Assembly: GCA_006352455.1 (NCBI GenBank)
Contig: VANL01000014.1
Location: 62,001-126,000, forward strand
DNA: 64,000 bases
Direction: 5' to 3'
Source of the DNA: Brachionus sp. 'Tiscar'
Taxonomy: Eukaryota > Rotifera > Eurotatoria > Ploima > Brachionidae
The translations under genes were made by a program, and so were the position numbers. Position 1 is the first letter of the stretch; the number at the start of each line of letters is the position of its first letter. Shown in pieces: positions 23,813 through 37,100 of this stretch. The notes beneath the pieces were generated by a model. That model saw only the letters and a program-made list of their open reading frames with translations. It was not told where the DNA came from and searched no databases.

Positions 23813-23819
23813 TGCTTAA

Positions 23820-24004
23820 CACTAAAAAGCCCGGCTGATTAATTACAAAATTTTCAAATTAAAATTTAAAGAAAAATAAATTAAGTTATTATAAATTTTT
23901 TAAAAATTTTTTGAGTAATTTTTAAAGCTTTATTTCTGTGAGATAATATTCAGGTTTAAATTTAAAAAAAAAAAGGATTTAAAAACCCCTCGGGCTTTCT
24001 AGTG
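23820..24004. mobile_element. piggyBac-like MITE, 185 bp, TTAA-flanked
   Basis: The termini are CACTAAAAAGCCCGG on the left and CACTAGAAAGCCCGA (reverse complement of the right end), about 14 bp with one mismatch. TTAA is present exactly on both sides (23816-23819 and 24005-24008). A TTAA target with CAC/CCC-TAGAAAG-type ends is characteristic of piggyBac elements. It contains no reading frame and is therefore non-autonomous. Confidence 0.85.
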
Positions 24005-24008
24005 TTAA

Positions 24009-26509
24009 ATACGTGCTTAATATTATTTTGTATTCTTAAATCAAATTTTCTTATTTACCAATTTTAGTGTACTCTTTACTTCATTCTCTATTTCCTTTGA
24101 TCATAGTAAAGCACCTATCATAGATGGCTTCCCTAGTAAGTTGTCTGAGCAACCCTGCTTGGTGTAGGTTGTTCTTATTATTACCAAAATTAAAGCATCT
24201 TATCACAATTTTATCTGATGTTTTATTAATTAATCAATTGATGATGATGGTATATTTTACCTTTTAAAAATATGTTTACCTAAAATAATATTTTTTCATT
24301 TTAAGAAATAAACATTTCTTAAAATATTTTAAAGTTTTTATAATATACATTAACAACCTAAAAAATTCAATGGGGAAATAATTTGAATATGAGAAAAAGA
24401 TAGAAAGAATCTCAATTAAATGAAAAAGTTGATGTTTAAAATTTTAAAGATACAATTAAAATCAATTAAATTTAAACAAAATTTTGGTTGATTGAATATT
24501 TCTCCATGATTTGAAATTGAGTTAAATTTTTTGTAAAATTTGAAAATTTCAAGCTGATTAGGTATAGATTATGAAAGAGCTAAATGTAAGACAAGGTGTA
24601 AAATTTTATAATTTGTTTCTTTGAAGCGTATTATTTAATTTCTAGCACAAGTGATTGTCCATAAGAAAAAAATACAAAATTAACAAGACAAAAATTTGGG
24701 TTAAAAATAAATTAATTTTTTTCACATAAGACATGTCTAATAAATGGTCAATGTATCCAAATGATGATGATTAAATGCTTCATTGCATGTTGGATGCGTC
24801 GAGACGATTTTAAATTAAAATTTTTCTTCGTCGAATTTAAATATTATTTAAGCTAACAATTTAGACATGTTTTGATATTTTTTAGCTAATAACCTTCAGT
24901 CTGACGCAAAATAAACAACTTGAAAACTTTATAAATACAAAAAATTCTCTATACAATTAGTTTTTAAATTTTTACCTTGGATTTAATTTTTTAATATAAA
25001 CAAATAGAATAGATAATTATTTTATTAATTTTTAAATGTTTAAATTTTATTTTCAGACAAGCTGAAATTTCAAGTTTGAAGTCAAAGTGAATAATTTTTA
25101 TTCGAATAGCCTAGGGTAAATTAAAATCTATTTTAAAAATTTATAAATTTGAAAAAATTGTTTTAATTTGAATGGAAAGGTATTCTAAAAATTTAGCAAT
25201 AAATCATCGTTTATTTATTGGAATTGATTGCTTTTAATCATGGCATAAATATATTCTTAATTCTTAATGTCTTATCATTAAATTTTAAACATTTTCTATT
25301 GTTTTAAACACGTAAACTCAAAATAATTTTTAATCTGATTTTAAATTTTATGGTTAATAAATGAGTGAATTGATTTATCAAGTTTTGAACAAAACAATAT
25401 AAGAGCTGTAATAGATCATTTTGAAATGGTTTTAATTAACCCATGAGCAAAAGATAAACTATTTTATAAACAGTGAAATTTTTTGTAACAATAAGAGGGT
25501 GTTAAATGAGACATTAATTTTTAGTAAATCCGAAACGAGGTCATTATGAGTTTAAAAATATTTAAAAGATAAAAGCCGATTTAAAAATTATAGTATTCAA
25601 GGAAAAAATTCAAGCTCATTATCACGCTTAATTAGCTTCTTAATGAGGTTTTTTTTCATGGTCCTATTTTCTGAAAATATGTCTTAAATTTTTAAAACTT
25701 CATTTTATTCTTTTAATTAAGTTCATTTTTGTTCAAATCTGTCATTAAGAAAAATTTTCAAAATTTATTTCTAAACTATTTAAAATTTAAAGAGATCATC
25801 TTAATTTTTTTTACAATAAATAAAATTATGAAAGTTAGACATTGCTTATCCTTGGGTGGAAAAATTTCAGCAAAATCGTTAATGTGTTAAGTGATTTAAG
25901 TTATTAATGTTTGGACGTTTGTTTTTGTGGCATAACTTAGAGACATCGTTAGTCATTTAATGTATAAATGTCTGCGCATAATTTTTGTCTATATTGTATT
26001 TTTTGTAATTTTTTGTAATGTAATGCTTGGTTGATTTTGCATTGACCAGTTTAAATAAAAATAAATGTTTCACAACTCTTATCAATATATGAGATTTTTT
26101 TTCGGTCTAATGGACAAAATCCAAGTTGTTTTTAAAGAATAAAATTTTGTCTGTAATTAAAAGAATTTTTTTCATTAAAAATAAACACCTTCTTTAAACT
26201 ATCATTCTAATATGAAGACATTAACAATTAGCCTAATTAGCCCAGAATAAAGATAAATATTTTTTAGAAAACGACTTTAGTAATTTTTGTCATTTTAATA
26301 GCCGTATGAATCGTATCTGTAGCATGTTTATGGATCGATAGATTTGTTCTACAGTTTTGGGAGAAAAACAAGTCTCTGGATTATATTAAACTTTTTATCT
26401 TTATTTACATCGAAATTTTTTCAGATCAAAAAATTCGATTTCAAATATTAGAAAAATCAAAGCAAAAGTTTCTATTTTTATCTTGACTTAATCTTTTTTT
26501 TAATTTCAG
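24009..26509. other. Intergenic spacer
   Basis: About 2.5 kb of AT-rich DNA ending in a good acceptor (TTAATTTCAG) at 26500-26509, so an upstream untranslated or short coding exon of the following gene must lie somewhere in it. I could not identify that exon. Confidence 0.45.
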
Positions 26510-27091
26510 ATGATGTCAGACTCGGTTTTATTGAATGGGTTGCTTTCAACATCTACCGAAAATCCCTTGGATGTTATCAAGCGTCAACAAGAACAAATAC
26601 AGCGACAATTGCTACATCAAGAATTTTTAAACAACAACATTTATCAAAGTTTGCTAAGTTCAGGTTTTATTCAAAATGGAAATGTTCAAAACAAAAATTA
26701 TCAATACACTACAACTTCCACACAATCAAATTTATTAAATTTACTACAAAATAGGCAATTTCTCAATGCTCTCAATTCAGAAACAACTGCTTCTCCAACA
26801 TCACTATTTAGTCTTGCTTCTTTATTTCCTTTCATAGAAGGCATTGGTTCATTAGGTAACGTTTTCGAAAAACTATTCGGAACCAAATTTTGGATATATG
26901 CATTTTTGACAATAATTATTGGCATCATGTTTATAATAGTAACTTGTTTTTGTATGTACTGCTGTTGCTGTAACAGCTTGGGAAGATCGTTTTGCAAATG
27001 TTGCTGCAAGTTGTCTAAATTAAAAAAAAACAGTAAAAAGAAAAAAAAAGAAATTGAAGAAATTAACAAAAAATCCAAAAATCGTTTTTAG
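26510..27091 (+). CDS. Single-pass membrane protein with Cys-rich juxtamembrane cluster
   Basis: I do not recognise the family. The exon begins directly after a consensus acceptor with ATGATG, and the frame runs 193 aa to TAG. Residues 1-125 are Gln/Asn/Ser-rich and start with an amphipathic RQQEQIQRQLLHQEF helix; there is no signal peptide. A membrane helix lies at about 127-149 (WIYAFLTIIIGIMFIIVTCF). It is followed at once by about ten cysteines (MYCCCCN, CKCCCK), then a Lys-rich tail. The Cys cluster beside the membrane suggests S-palmitoylation and the basic tail faces the cytosol; both are inference. If an upstream exon is coding, the true N-terminus is longer. Confidence 0.65.
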   Translation: MMSDSVLLNGLLSTSTENPLDVIKRQQEQIQRQLLHQEFLNNNIYQSLLSSGFIQNGNVQNKNYQYTTTSTQSNLLNLLQNRQFLNALNSETTASPTSLFSLASLFPFIEGIGSLGNVFEKLFGTKFWIYAFLTIIIGIMFIIVTCFCMYCCCCNSLGRSFCKCCCKLSKLKKNSKKKKKEIEEINKKSKNRF

Positions 27092-28134
27092 ATATCATTT
27101 TAGAAATTTAGTATTATAGAGTTTTTGAGTAATTTGTTAAATTTAAATTCAATTATGTTTGTAAAAATAGTCCGTTTATGTTTTTATTTTTTTTAAATAA
27201 AAATTTATCAATATCAGACCTTTTTTAAAAAAGATATAATCACCCGAATTGAGTGAAATGTCACTTTGGAATCTTTTACATGTTATAACAGCGTGTCACT
27301 CTATTTGAAGACATGTCACTCAATTCGAATGATTACGCTATTAAGATGATTAGATTTAAAATATTTTATCTTAATAACCAGCTGATAGCTTTGATTTTCA
27401 TTTAAAAAGAACCTTTATTTGTATTTAACAAACAAGTATTTTATTTCATTCTTAATTTAAGATTTCTATCTTATCAATTTATCTAAAAAAGAAATAAACA
27501 CGATTGATAAAATAGAGACCATTTCATTCTTTTTAATATCTTTGTTAAGTTTTTTTTTTAAAATAATCTCGATTCAATTGTTTATTTAAATGATAATTTT
27601 TTAAGATTTTTCTTTTCCATTCTTATGGACTTTTATTTTATATTTAAAATTATTTCTTGATAGAAAATATTTGATCTTTTTTCGATGAATAGTCCTAATG
27701 TGAGATCTGAGAGTGTATTTTTTGCAGCCGTTGACTTAGCATTCACAAGATTGATGTATTGTTAGTTTTTTTGTTTAAAAAAAAATAAAATTTCAAGCCA
27801 AAAAATTAAAATTAACTAAATATAAGAAAAAATATATTTAAATAAATATTTAAAAAAAAAATTATTTTAAATCAAAATTTATTTTTAAATTTAAAAATTC
27901 CTATTCTAATAAAACAATTGAATAACATCAATTTAAAAACTCGAACACTTCTATGAAGATCATTTAAAAAAATTCAAACAAGATCAATTAAACTTTTAGA
28001 CTAAAGAGACCTTGTACCATTAAAATTTAACACCATTTCTTTAATATTAACGAAAAGAATTATAAAATAAATTATTAAACATTTTCTCTTTTGAAGATAT
28101 TTAAAACTAAAATTTTCTAATTTAATTTTTTATT
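27092..28134. other. Intergenic, tail-to-tail with the ADAMTS gene
   Basis: About 1 kb between two convergent genes. It holds the 99-bp inverted-repeat element at 27237-27335; the rest is AT-rich with no exon visible. Confidence 0.5.
27237..27335. repeat. 99-bp inverted-repeat element with GTCACT sub-repeats
   Basis: Left arm TAATCACCCGAATTGAGTGA and right arm (reverse complement) TAATCATTCGAATTGAGTGA pair over about 25 bp, extending through MATGTC. TGTCACT occurs three times inside. This is a probable MITE unrelated in sequence to the others in the window. The target duplication is not clear. Confidence 0.7.
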
Positions 28135-31100
28135 CTAGTCTTCGACAATACGAAGTTTAATACCGGTACTGGGATCAGGTTTACAAAAACCACAAAATCC
28201 TCCACACGTTCCGTAAATTATGGAATAATCCTTAATAAATTATTTTATTAATCTTCTATTTTTATTTCAAAATTTTACTTTAGAAAAATAAATTTTTTGA
28301 TTTGGATTTTCACCAAAATTTATCCATTTCGTGCTTGGATCAAGAACAAAATTTGTTCCTCTTAAATCAATGTTAAGTCTACCTTGCTGACACTCGGGTA
28401 CTGAACTATAGCAGTCTCCCGAATTTCCAAAAGGAACCGGATTACCGTATAGCACATTAGTAAAACTGTAATCATCTCCAATAATAGTTAAGCTTGTTAT
28501 GTTAAGTCTAACTTTCGAAAATAATGTAATTCCATGATTTTCTAGAATCTCTTGAGTACAGAAAGAACAATCGGCACCGTAACGAGGACCGTACCGACAT
28601 TTATTCGGATGCAAAAGCCTTTTTATAATTAAATTAAATTGAATGCATGTGAAAATAAATTACTTTTTGTCATAAATTTCAGCAAAATTTCTAGATTCTC
28701 CCGACTTGAGAGTTAAAAACTCTTTGGGTTCTGAAGTATTCATGTCTTTACAGTATATTTGAACAATACTGTTACTAATATTCAAATTATAGTCATTATC
28801 CACGTCTAAATTAAATTTTTGCTTCAATTCTTTACAAGAATTAACATAGCCTAAGTTAATTTAAATTATTTTTTTTCAATATTTAGAATAATAAAATCAT
28901 ATTACAATTTGTAAAACAAAATTGATATCTTATTGGCATCGAGTCAATTTTGCATCTTGAAAAATCGTGCTCCAAAGTACCATTTTTGTGATGGCAATAA
29001 ATCTGTCTTGTTTGATGGCCAATGCTGCAACTAGGCGAACACTATGTAAAAATATAATTATAAAAGAAGAAGAAATTAAATTTGTCTTTTTTAAATTACT
29101 GTTGACCAAGGGCCAGTTTTCCAAAAATATTCACCATCACATTCACCAAAATTACATGGTATTGTAGATATTGGTTTTTCGTCTTGATTACACCGGATCG
29201 AAGTAGTTTTTAAAATTAATCCCTCGATAGAAATCTTCATACAGCTAACTTCTCTGGTTTTAACTCCCTCAGAACAATTTTTCGAGCACTTTTTATTGAA
29301 TTAAATAATTTAAATTTTATTAATTTTTTTTTATTTATCTAAATTACATTTGACCATTCGGAAACAAACCATCCATAGCCACATGTTATATTTATACAAG
29401 GCAAAGTTTCAACTGGTTTATGTCTGAGAACACAATTAGAGTCATCGGTTACCTTGCTTTCAGTCAAGCTCCAGCATTTAACTAAGCGCTCTTTGCTTCC
29501 AAAACCACATCTAGCCGAACACTTAAATAAATTAAAAAATTTCTAATGTTTAATAACTTTTTTTTCTAGTAGATACTTGTTTCCAAGAGCTAACTCTCCA
29601 TTCATAAGCAGATTCGACATGTCGAGTACACGGTTTGTAGCATTTTCGCTGTTTAATCAAATTTTCTTTATTAAGATCACAATATGATAAATCAACAAAA
29701 GTTCTAGTAATTGTTTCATAGCATTTATTCTCTAATTGTTCGACACCTACTTGACCACATCTTGCCGAACACTGAAATTAAAAAAAAATATTTTTTAGAT
29801 AATTTTAAGTATGATTAAAATGTACCTTTCCCCATGATTCTATAATTTTATAATCGCACACTGCTAATTGACAATTAATTGTTAATCGCTCAATTCGGGA
29901 AAAATCACAAAATTTCATTGGCAACTCGATTGAATTATTTATTATCGATTTGCATGAAACACTCCTGTTCCTAAAACCAAGACCGCATTTTTCTGAACAC
30001 TTCGAATATTCTGAATAATGTAAAATTCCTAAAGATGTGGTCTTTTTGCTTTTTAGTAAACTATTTTGATATCTGTTGCAATTTATCCAACTTGGACATT
30101 GAATTAAATGCTCTGGTTTTTCGTTTTGATTACAATTTTCATTAGGAAGAACTGTGCCATTTTCAAGTGAACATAGAACATTTCGTATTCTACTGCATGT
30201 TTCCATTTCACACTAGAAAAATAATTTTAAAATAAATTTATTTTTAAATTTTTTTGATTACATCTGACCAATTTCCAGTTATCCAATTTGCACAAAAATT
30301 TCCTGTGCAACTTGTTTGATTTTCTGGCTTTTCTTCTTGATCACAATTACTATCATCCAATATTGTTCCATTTTGAAATCTACACGCTACCAGTCTTTCC
30401 CTAAAACCATTTCCACATCGAGTTGAACAAGATGACCAGTGACCATATTCCCATCTGGGACACGGACCAGCATCACATTTTTCATAATAATCAGGCCGAT
30501 CTTCATTCCTACACTTGTCTGAAAATTTTCCATCACTTGATTGACACTCAATAGATCTAAAGCGCCAACCGTATCCGCATGTTACTGGACACTTAAATCA
30601 AAATTTAGTTAAAGTTTTATTAGAAAAAAAATTTAAATACGGGACGAATCGAAACAATTTTCCATTCATAATCCTGTCCAGTGCAGTTTTTTACGATACA
30701 AATTCTTTGTTGAATGGGTTTTAATCTAGTGTCGCATTTATAGAATGGTAAGATTGATCTTGTTTCTGGAGAAATGCACTCAGCGTTTCTTATTTGTATT
30801 CCTTTGCCACATGAAGAAGAGCACTTAAAAATTAAATAAATTTTTTTTCAATACAGTTTAACAAATTATTTACCTCGTTCCATTCTAATGGCCTCCATTC
30901 ACCACTACAATCAAAACAACGTCTTCTATCCTTTGGTTTACTTCTATTAATGCATTCTTGTGGATTTATTGCTTGACCTTGCCTGTCAACACAAGTAACG
31001 TTTCTATGTTCCCAACCAAAATTACATCCACCAGAGCACTTAAAATTATTTCAAACTTAAATGTTGTTTATTCTTTAGCAATAAACACGATTTTTAAAAT

Positions 31101-34100
31101 TGATATAATCAATTAAATTATATTAAAAATATTAGTTTAGAAATTTTATTTAACAAATTTTGTAAAAAGTCCAAAAATTTCAATATTTTAAATCATCGAA
31201 AATCAAAAATTTAAGATCGAATATTTACAAAATATAAAAAGAATAATTTATTCTATTTTTGTACTTTTATTAAACGGAAAACATTTTTTAATTCATAAAT
31301 ATTATATATAGTTTTGTTTTAGATTGCATCCTCATGAACCGTAACAATAACAACAGCGTATTCTCCAAAGACATGTAAAAATTTTTATTTTTTTATTTTG
31401 TTTAAGAGATGAGATTTTTTACCGAAATTCTAAAATTAAATAATCATTTTTCTAATTTTTTAGATCCAATTCATAATGCTGGACAATCTAGATCAAATAA
31501 ATTTTTTGAAAAATTTATTTTTATTTTAAAAGAAGTCTTAATGCTGCATTGAAATTTAAAACTTGATTTTCATGATGTTTTATTCAGTAAAATAAGAAGT
31601 TTTTGTTTAATAATTTGCGTTTTTGATTTTATTTATTGAATAGATGTATATAATAATTAAAAGTTGATAAAGCTTTGTTAAAAAATTTCATTTGTTAGAA
31701 AAAAATTTCCAAAATGAACGGAGAGTTTTGAAAAAAACTTTCATCGAAATAAAAAAATATTAAGGAAAAAACTTCTATTAAATTAAAACCTGAATAAATT
31801 TTTTTTTTTGGTTTTCAATTTTGTTCTAAGGTTAATTAAAAATAGTTATTTTTTATTTTGGAGATTTACAAAATTGTTTGCTATAAAATATCAAATTATT
31901 TTTATTTTAAAATCATGTTTAATGTTTTGTCATTTTTAACTTAAATTTTTAGAATAGATTTTTTGATGATATTCTCTTAATTTAACCACGCTACTCTCTA
32001 TTGTGAAATCAACTCAATTCAAGATTTTGCACAACAAGAGAAGCATAGTAAAACTAAGCATAAGTAAAATTTAAACTCTTAATTTAAAAGTGGAACTTAC
32101 CTCAGACCAAGCTGACACTTTCCAAAATCCAGAGCATGTACAATTTTCAAAAGAACTAGGCTTATCTTTGATGAGACAATCAGATTGAATATTTGATGAA
32201 CAATAGACGAATCTTTTTCGTAGGCCAGAATTACAATTGCAATACGACCATTTTGTCGTGCGCCATTCAGGACATGGCAAATAGGAAAAACATTCTTGTC
32301 GATCTGAAGGTTTGCTACTTGTGTCACATTTTGAGTCATGAGTATTTTCCACAGTTAACAAATCTGGTATTCTATGATACCATTGATTTTCTTTAATACT
32401 ATTGACTACTTTTTTTACCGATTGACAGTAAACTGATCGTGTTTGATATCCATTACCACAAGTCGTTGAGCACTCAGACCAATCACTAGTTTTCCACTTA
32501 AAGCATTCGTCAAGTTCACATTCTTCTTCTTCTTCGGGTCTAGTCAACTCAGCGCATAGAGACTCATTTACTTTTTTATCTTGATACATACAGTACAAAG
32601 CTCTACTTCGTCTACCGATATTACATGTTCCAATGCATTCGTTCCATGAACCTGGTAACCATAATGGACAACTGTGCTCATTACAGCTTTCATATTCATT
32701 TGGTGTTTTGTCTGAATCACAGAAATAATGAGAAACAATATGTGATTTGTTGAACACACAATAAAGATTGCGTCTTCGTTCACCGCCACCACAAGTTTTC
32801 GAACAATCATACCAATCAGATGCTCGCCACTCATAACAATCTGGATCACATTTTTCCAATTTAGATGCATCTGGTTTGGCAACATTTACACAATGTACTG
32901 GGCTTACTATTCTAGCTAATTTTTTTTCATAACAAATAAAATTTGGTTTTTTAAAACCATTTTCGCAATTACACTAAATAAAAATAAATTTAAAATTCTA
33001 AATTAATTTTTTGTTTTGATTACTTGAATATCTATCGTTTTCCATTCGTATTTTTCACATGGTACAAAACAGTCTTTTTTTAATGAAGAAATAGTTGTAA
33101 TTTCTTTTTTATCACAATAGCCCAAGTCGATTTGAAATTTTGAATCACTATTTCTATAGCCAAGCATACACTGCATTCTTAAATTATCCCATCCGTTACC
33201 ACATATGCCATTGAAAGCACTGCATCCAACAGAATAATAAGTCAAACTTTTTTAGTTAATTTGTTAATTTAAAAAAAAAACAACTTATTTATTTATCTCA
33301 CTTCAAATAACAATGAGTATTACAAGATTCAAAGCGCTCTTTTTCCTTACAAAAATATCCTATGCACTGTTTGTAATTAATTCTTTTTTGGCCATCACAT
33401 ATTTTATCACAATCACTCTCAACTATGTCTGTTACATAACTATCAGATCTTAACAGATTGTGTTGCTGGCCATAATTAGAAACATAAGAATTCCAAGAAT
33501 TTGCACTGTCGATTTTTTTTTCGTTTTGATTTATTTTATCTTTTGGTCTTGGAATAAAGTAGCTAAAGCTGATTTTATTTTCAAATATTCTAGTACTACT
33601 TAGAAACTTTAAATTTTGTTTAAAAATTTTAATCCTATTTAATTAATAAAATTAATTAGTTACAGAAACAATTAGATCTTCACTAAAATTTCCCCTTGAT
33701 TGAATTATTTCAAGTGTTTCATTTACAATGTAGTCAATTATTTTTCCCTCAAAATCGATTGTAGTCGATGTTTTAGATATTACGTAGTGGCCGTTTAATA
33801 AAGCTTTGTTTTGAGATCTGATAGCTTTAATAAATGTATTTAAATTAAAATTTGTATTTTTTCAAATTATTTTTACAAAGACAGCCTAAATCATCACTTT
33901 CTTTGTGTCGATAGATATATATACTTGTAGTTTTTGCTGGTAAAGTAGCCAAAAAATTATACCCTTTTTAATTTAAGAATTAGAATTTTTAATAAAATTT
34001 TTAGTTTAATTTTTACCAAATTTATTTGGGGATTTTACTTCAAAAATTTTTTTTTCACACGATTTGTTTTCCCCACCACATATTCCACATTTATCTTCTG

Positions 34101-37100
34101 ATTTATTTGAAAATAAAATATTATCACATCCACCAGGCTTTAATATAAATTAGAATAAAAATAAGCTAACAAATAATTCTGTTTCTTTTACCAAACAATG
34201 ACCATTTACACAAATATCATGAGAATTTAAACTGCACTTTGTTCCATCAATAACAATCGGACTTAGTAAAGCGAATGTTGATTTTTCTTCAACATGACAA
34301 AAGAGTAAACATTTTCTTCTTGAATCTATCACAAAACAAATATTTTCAAGATCAATATTTATTTTTTAAATTAATTTCTACCTGATGAATAATATGCTCT
34401 CCATTCTAAATTTGTTTTAGTAATGCTGAATCCCATTTGATCAGCTAATTTTACATGACTAGTTTTTTTTGCCGATACCCTACATTGTTCATCTCGAAAG
34501 TTAGCCTCTTTGAATTCACAGTCCTTAAATAAAAATTTTAAAAAAATATAAAAAATATTATTTGAAAAAATTATTACTTGAATATTACAAGATTCATACC
34601 AAACTCTTTTACCAACACAATACTTTCCACCATTTTTTGGTCTAATATGTAATTTATTTAATTTTAATAAAAAATTTAACTGTTGATTACTCTGGGTTGT
34701 CACAAGTGCGATATCGTTTACGGATCCCTCCACCACAGGTACGTGAGCAACTAGTAAAGTCGCTCCATTCACTGAAGCCTCCATCTACGGGTTTATTTTG
34801 CTCATTTTTGGGATTAACACATTCACCATTTAAGCAAATATTTCCCATCTTTAAAAGAAAAAAATTTATTTTAAAACTAAAAATTTCATTTAGACTTTAC
34901 ATATATGCCTTTAGTTCTACATGGCGTACCATCGGCCCATTTAGTATTTGTTGTAACACACTGATACGTATTGGATTTTGGAGAATCTGCTTTACACCAA
35001 AGAATTTTACAGTCTTCTTCCTTTATTAAAATTTATCAATTTTCGAAAATTTTAAAAAACATTTAAGAATATAATTACATAGTTATGATCACACTTATCG
35101 CTTTTAACACCAAAAATTTGTTGACACTGATGCTTAAGGCTATAAAAATGATGCAATCCGGGATATCTAGCATTTATAATCATTGTATCATCAAATTGTT
35201 CCAGAGTGTTTTCAAATTTCAAACTATTGTTTAGAACATTCTTAGAAAAAGTGGGAGTATTAAATAAACACTCGCCATCACCGGCTCTAAAAGTAAATTC
35301 TTGAAATAGAAAAATTAGTTAAATTAAGTTTTACCTGAGAAAATCATTTAACTCTGTAACACTACAATTTGACCATATCTGAGATTTTTTTGTCAAATCA
35401 AGCATAGCGCTCATCATTTGTGTAGCAGAATTGTTTAAATTCTTACATCTCTCTTCATCAACATGTTTCATTCCCAATCTAACTTATCATTTAATTTTTT
35501 GAATAAAATATTTCTAAAAATTTTTACAGATGGCCTATTTCATGAGCTATTGTGTAAGCAGTATTGAGTCCAGAATCTTCAATTACTGCACAATTTTGAA
35601 ATGAAACACATACTTGGTTTAATCTAGCTATTCCTAATGTTTCACAGACATCTTTAGATTTGCAAATATCCCGTCTATTAAAGAGAATTTTGAATTTAAT
35701 TTCATTTTTTTTTAATTTAATTAAAAAATACTTAGTGATCAAAATGGCAACGTCAATTTGTTTATTAATATTTTTCCACTTTCTATAATTATATTGCCAT
35801 TTACAAAATTTAGACAAAAGTAACTCAGCTTCCCATTCTTTTCCAAGTTTTTTTAGCTAAATAAAATATAAAAATTTGATAAATTAAATTTTTAAAATAT
35901 AGTTTACTGTTTCTTCGTGGTAAATTGGCTCGTCTAATTCGTGCTCATAAATTATATCACTGACGTACACTCTAATTGGATTAATCAAAGAAGGATGCTG
36001 ATACAGTTGTGTGGTCATGAATAAAAGAGTAATAATGTGATTGTTGAGATTTTCACCATAAAAATCATGCATTTGACGATCGACGACAACCATAAGTTCC
36101 AGAAAAACTCTACGATCGACCACATCCAGAAAAAAATTGCTTTCTCTTTTATGACGTTTGTGAGAATCATTTGATTGCAGCTTAGCTGACTCAATAACTG
36201 AAATAAATTTTTCATTAATTTATACTCAGTAAAAAATGCGATTTCGAATAAAAATAAAAAAAATAGATAAAATTTATTTATTTATAATAGCTCAGAATTT
36301 ATAAATAAATAAATTTAATATGTTTTTTTTCTTGATGATTGATTATAAATTAAATAAAAAATCAGAATATTTTTTTGTAAGTTTTTAAAGCACTTGGTGA
36401 ATTGACATTTCAAGAAAATCAACTAAACTAACTAGACCATAATGAATTAAAGTAAATTTCGCGCATTCAAAAAATAATATATGACTTTTTTCTTGCTCCT
36501 AAAGTTTATGATTAATTGAACGAATAGATCATAAAAGTTTTAAATACTGCTTTTTTATCTATTCTAGCATTTATTTTTTCAGAATGTCATATTTTTTAAA
36601 TTAAAATTTTAATCTGCATATCTATTGTTTATGAAATGAATTAAAAGGTACATTTAATTTATCAAAACGGTTTAAAATTTTTGTTTAAATTAATTCAAGA
36701 TCTGACAAAAAAGTAAAAGATAATATTTTTTTTTAAATTCTGAATTTAATTATCTGTATAGAAAAATTGTTTGATACCCTCAGTGGCACTAGATGCATAT
36801 GTTTTTTGATTAGATGTTTTATTCGATTTTTTAAATAGAATATGAATCTCAGTGTACTCCGATCTTGCTTCAAAGTCAACCAAAGAAAAATCATACAATT
36901 CATAAGATTTTGAATCAAATTCTTCAATTGGCTCCAAAAAATACTCTTTTTCATCTAGAATAAAGCTTCCACTCTTGTTTAAAAAAAAAAAATGAAAATT
37001 GAATGTTACATTTTTTTTCAAAATCTTACAATTCGACCTTTCTGACATAGATTCAAATGCAGTATAGAATCAATTTGATTGTTGACATATCCGTTAAAAA

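Noticed and set aside
33630..33663. Upstream acceptor TTAAATAG for ADAMTS exon 17
   Set aside because: It would bring an immediate in-frame stop; the acceptor at 33607-33608 keeps the frame.
34697..35029. 110-codon plus-strand frame across ADAMTS exons
   Set aside because: Overlaps several well-supported minus-strand exons and introns; antisense shadow.
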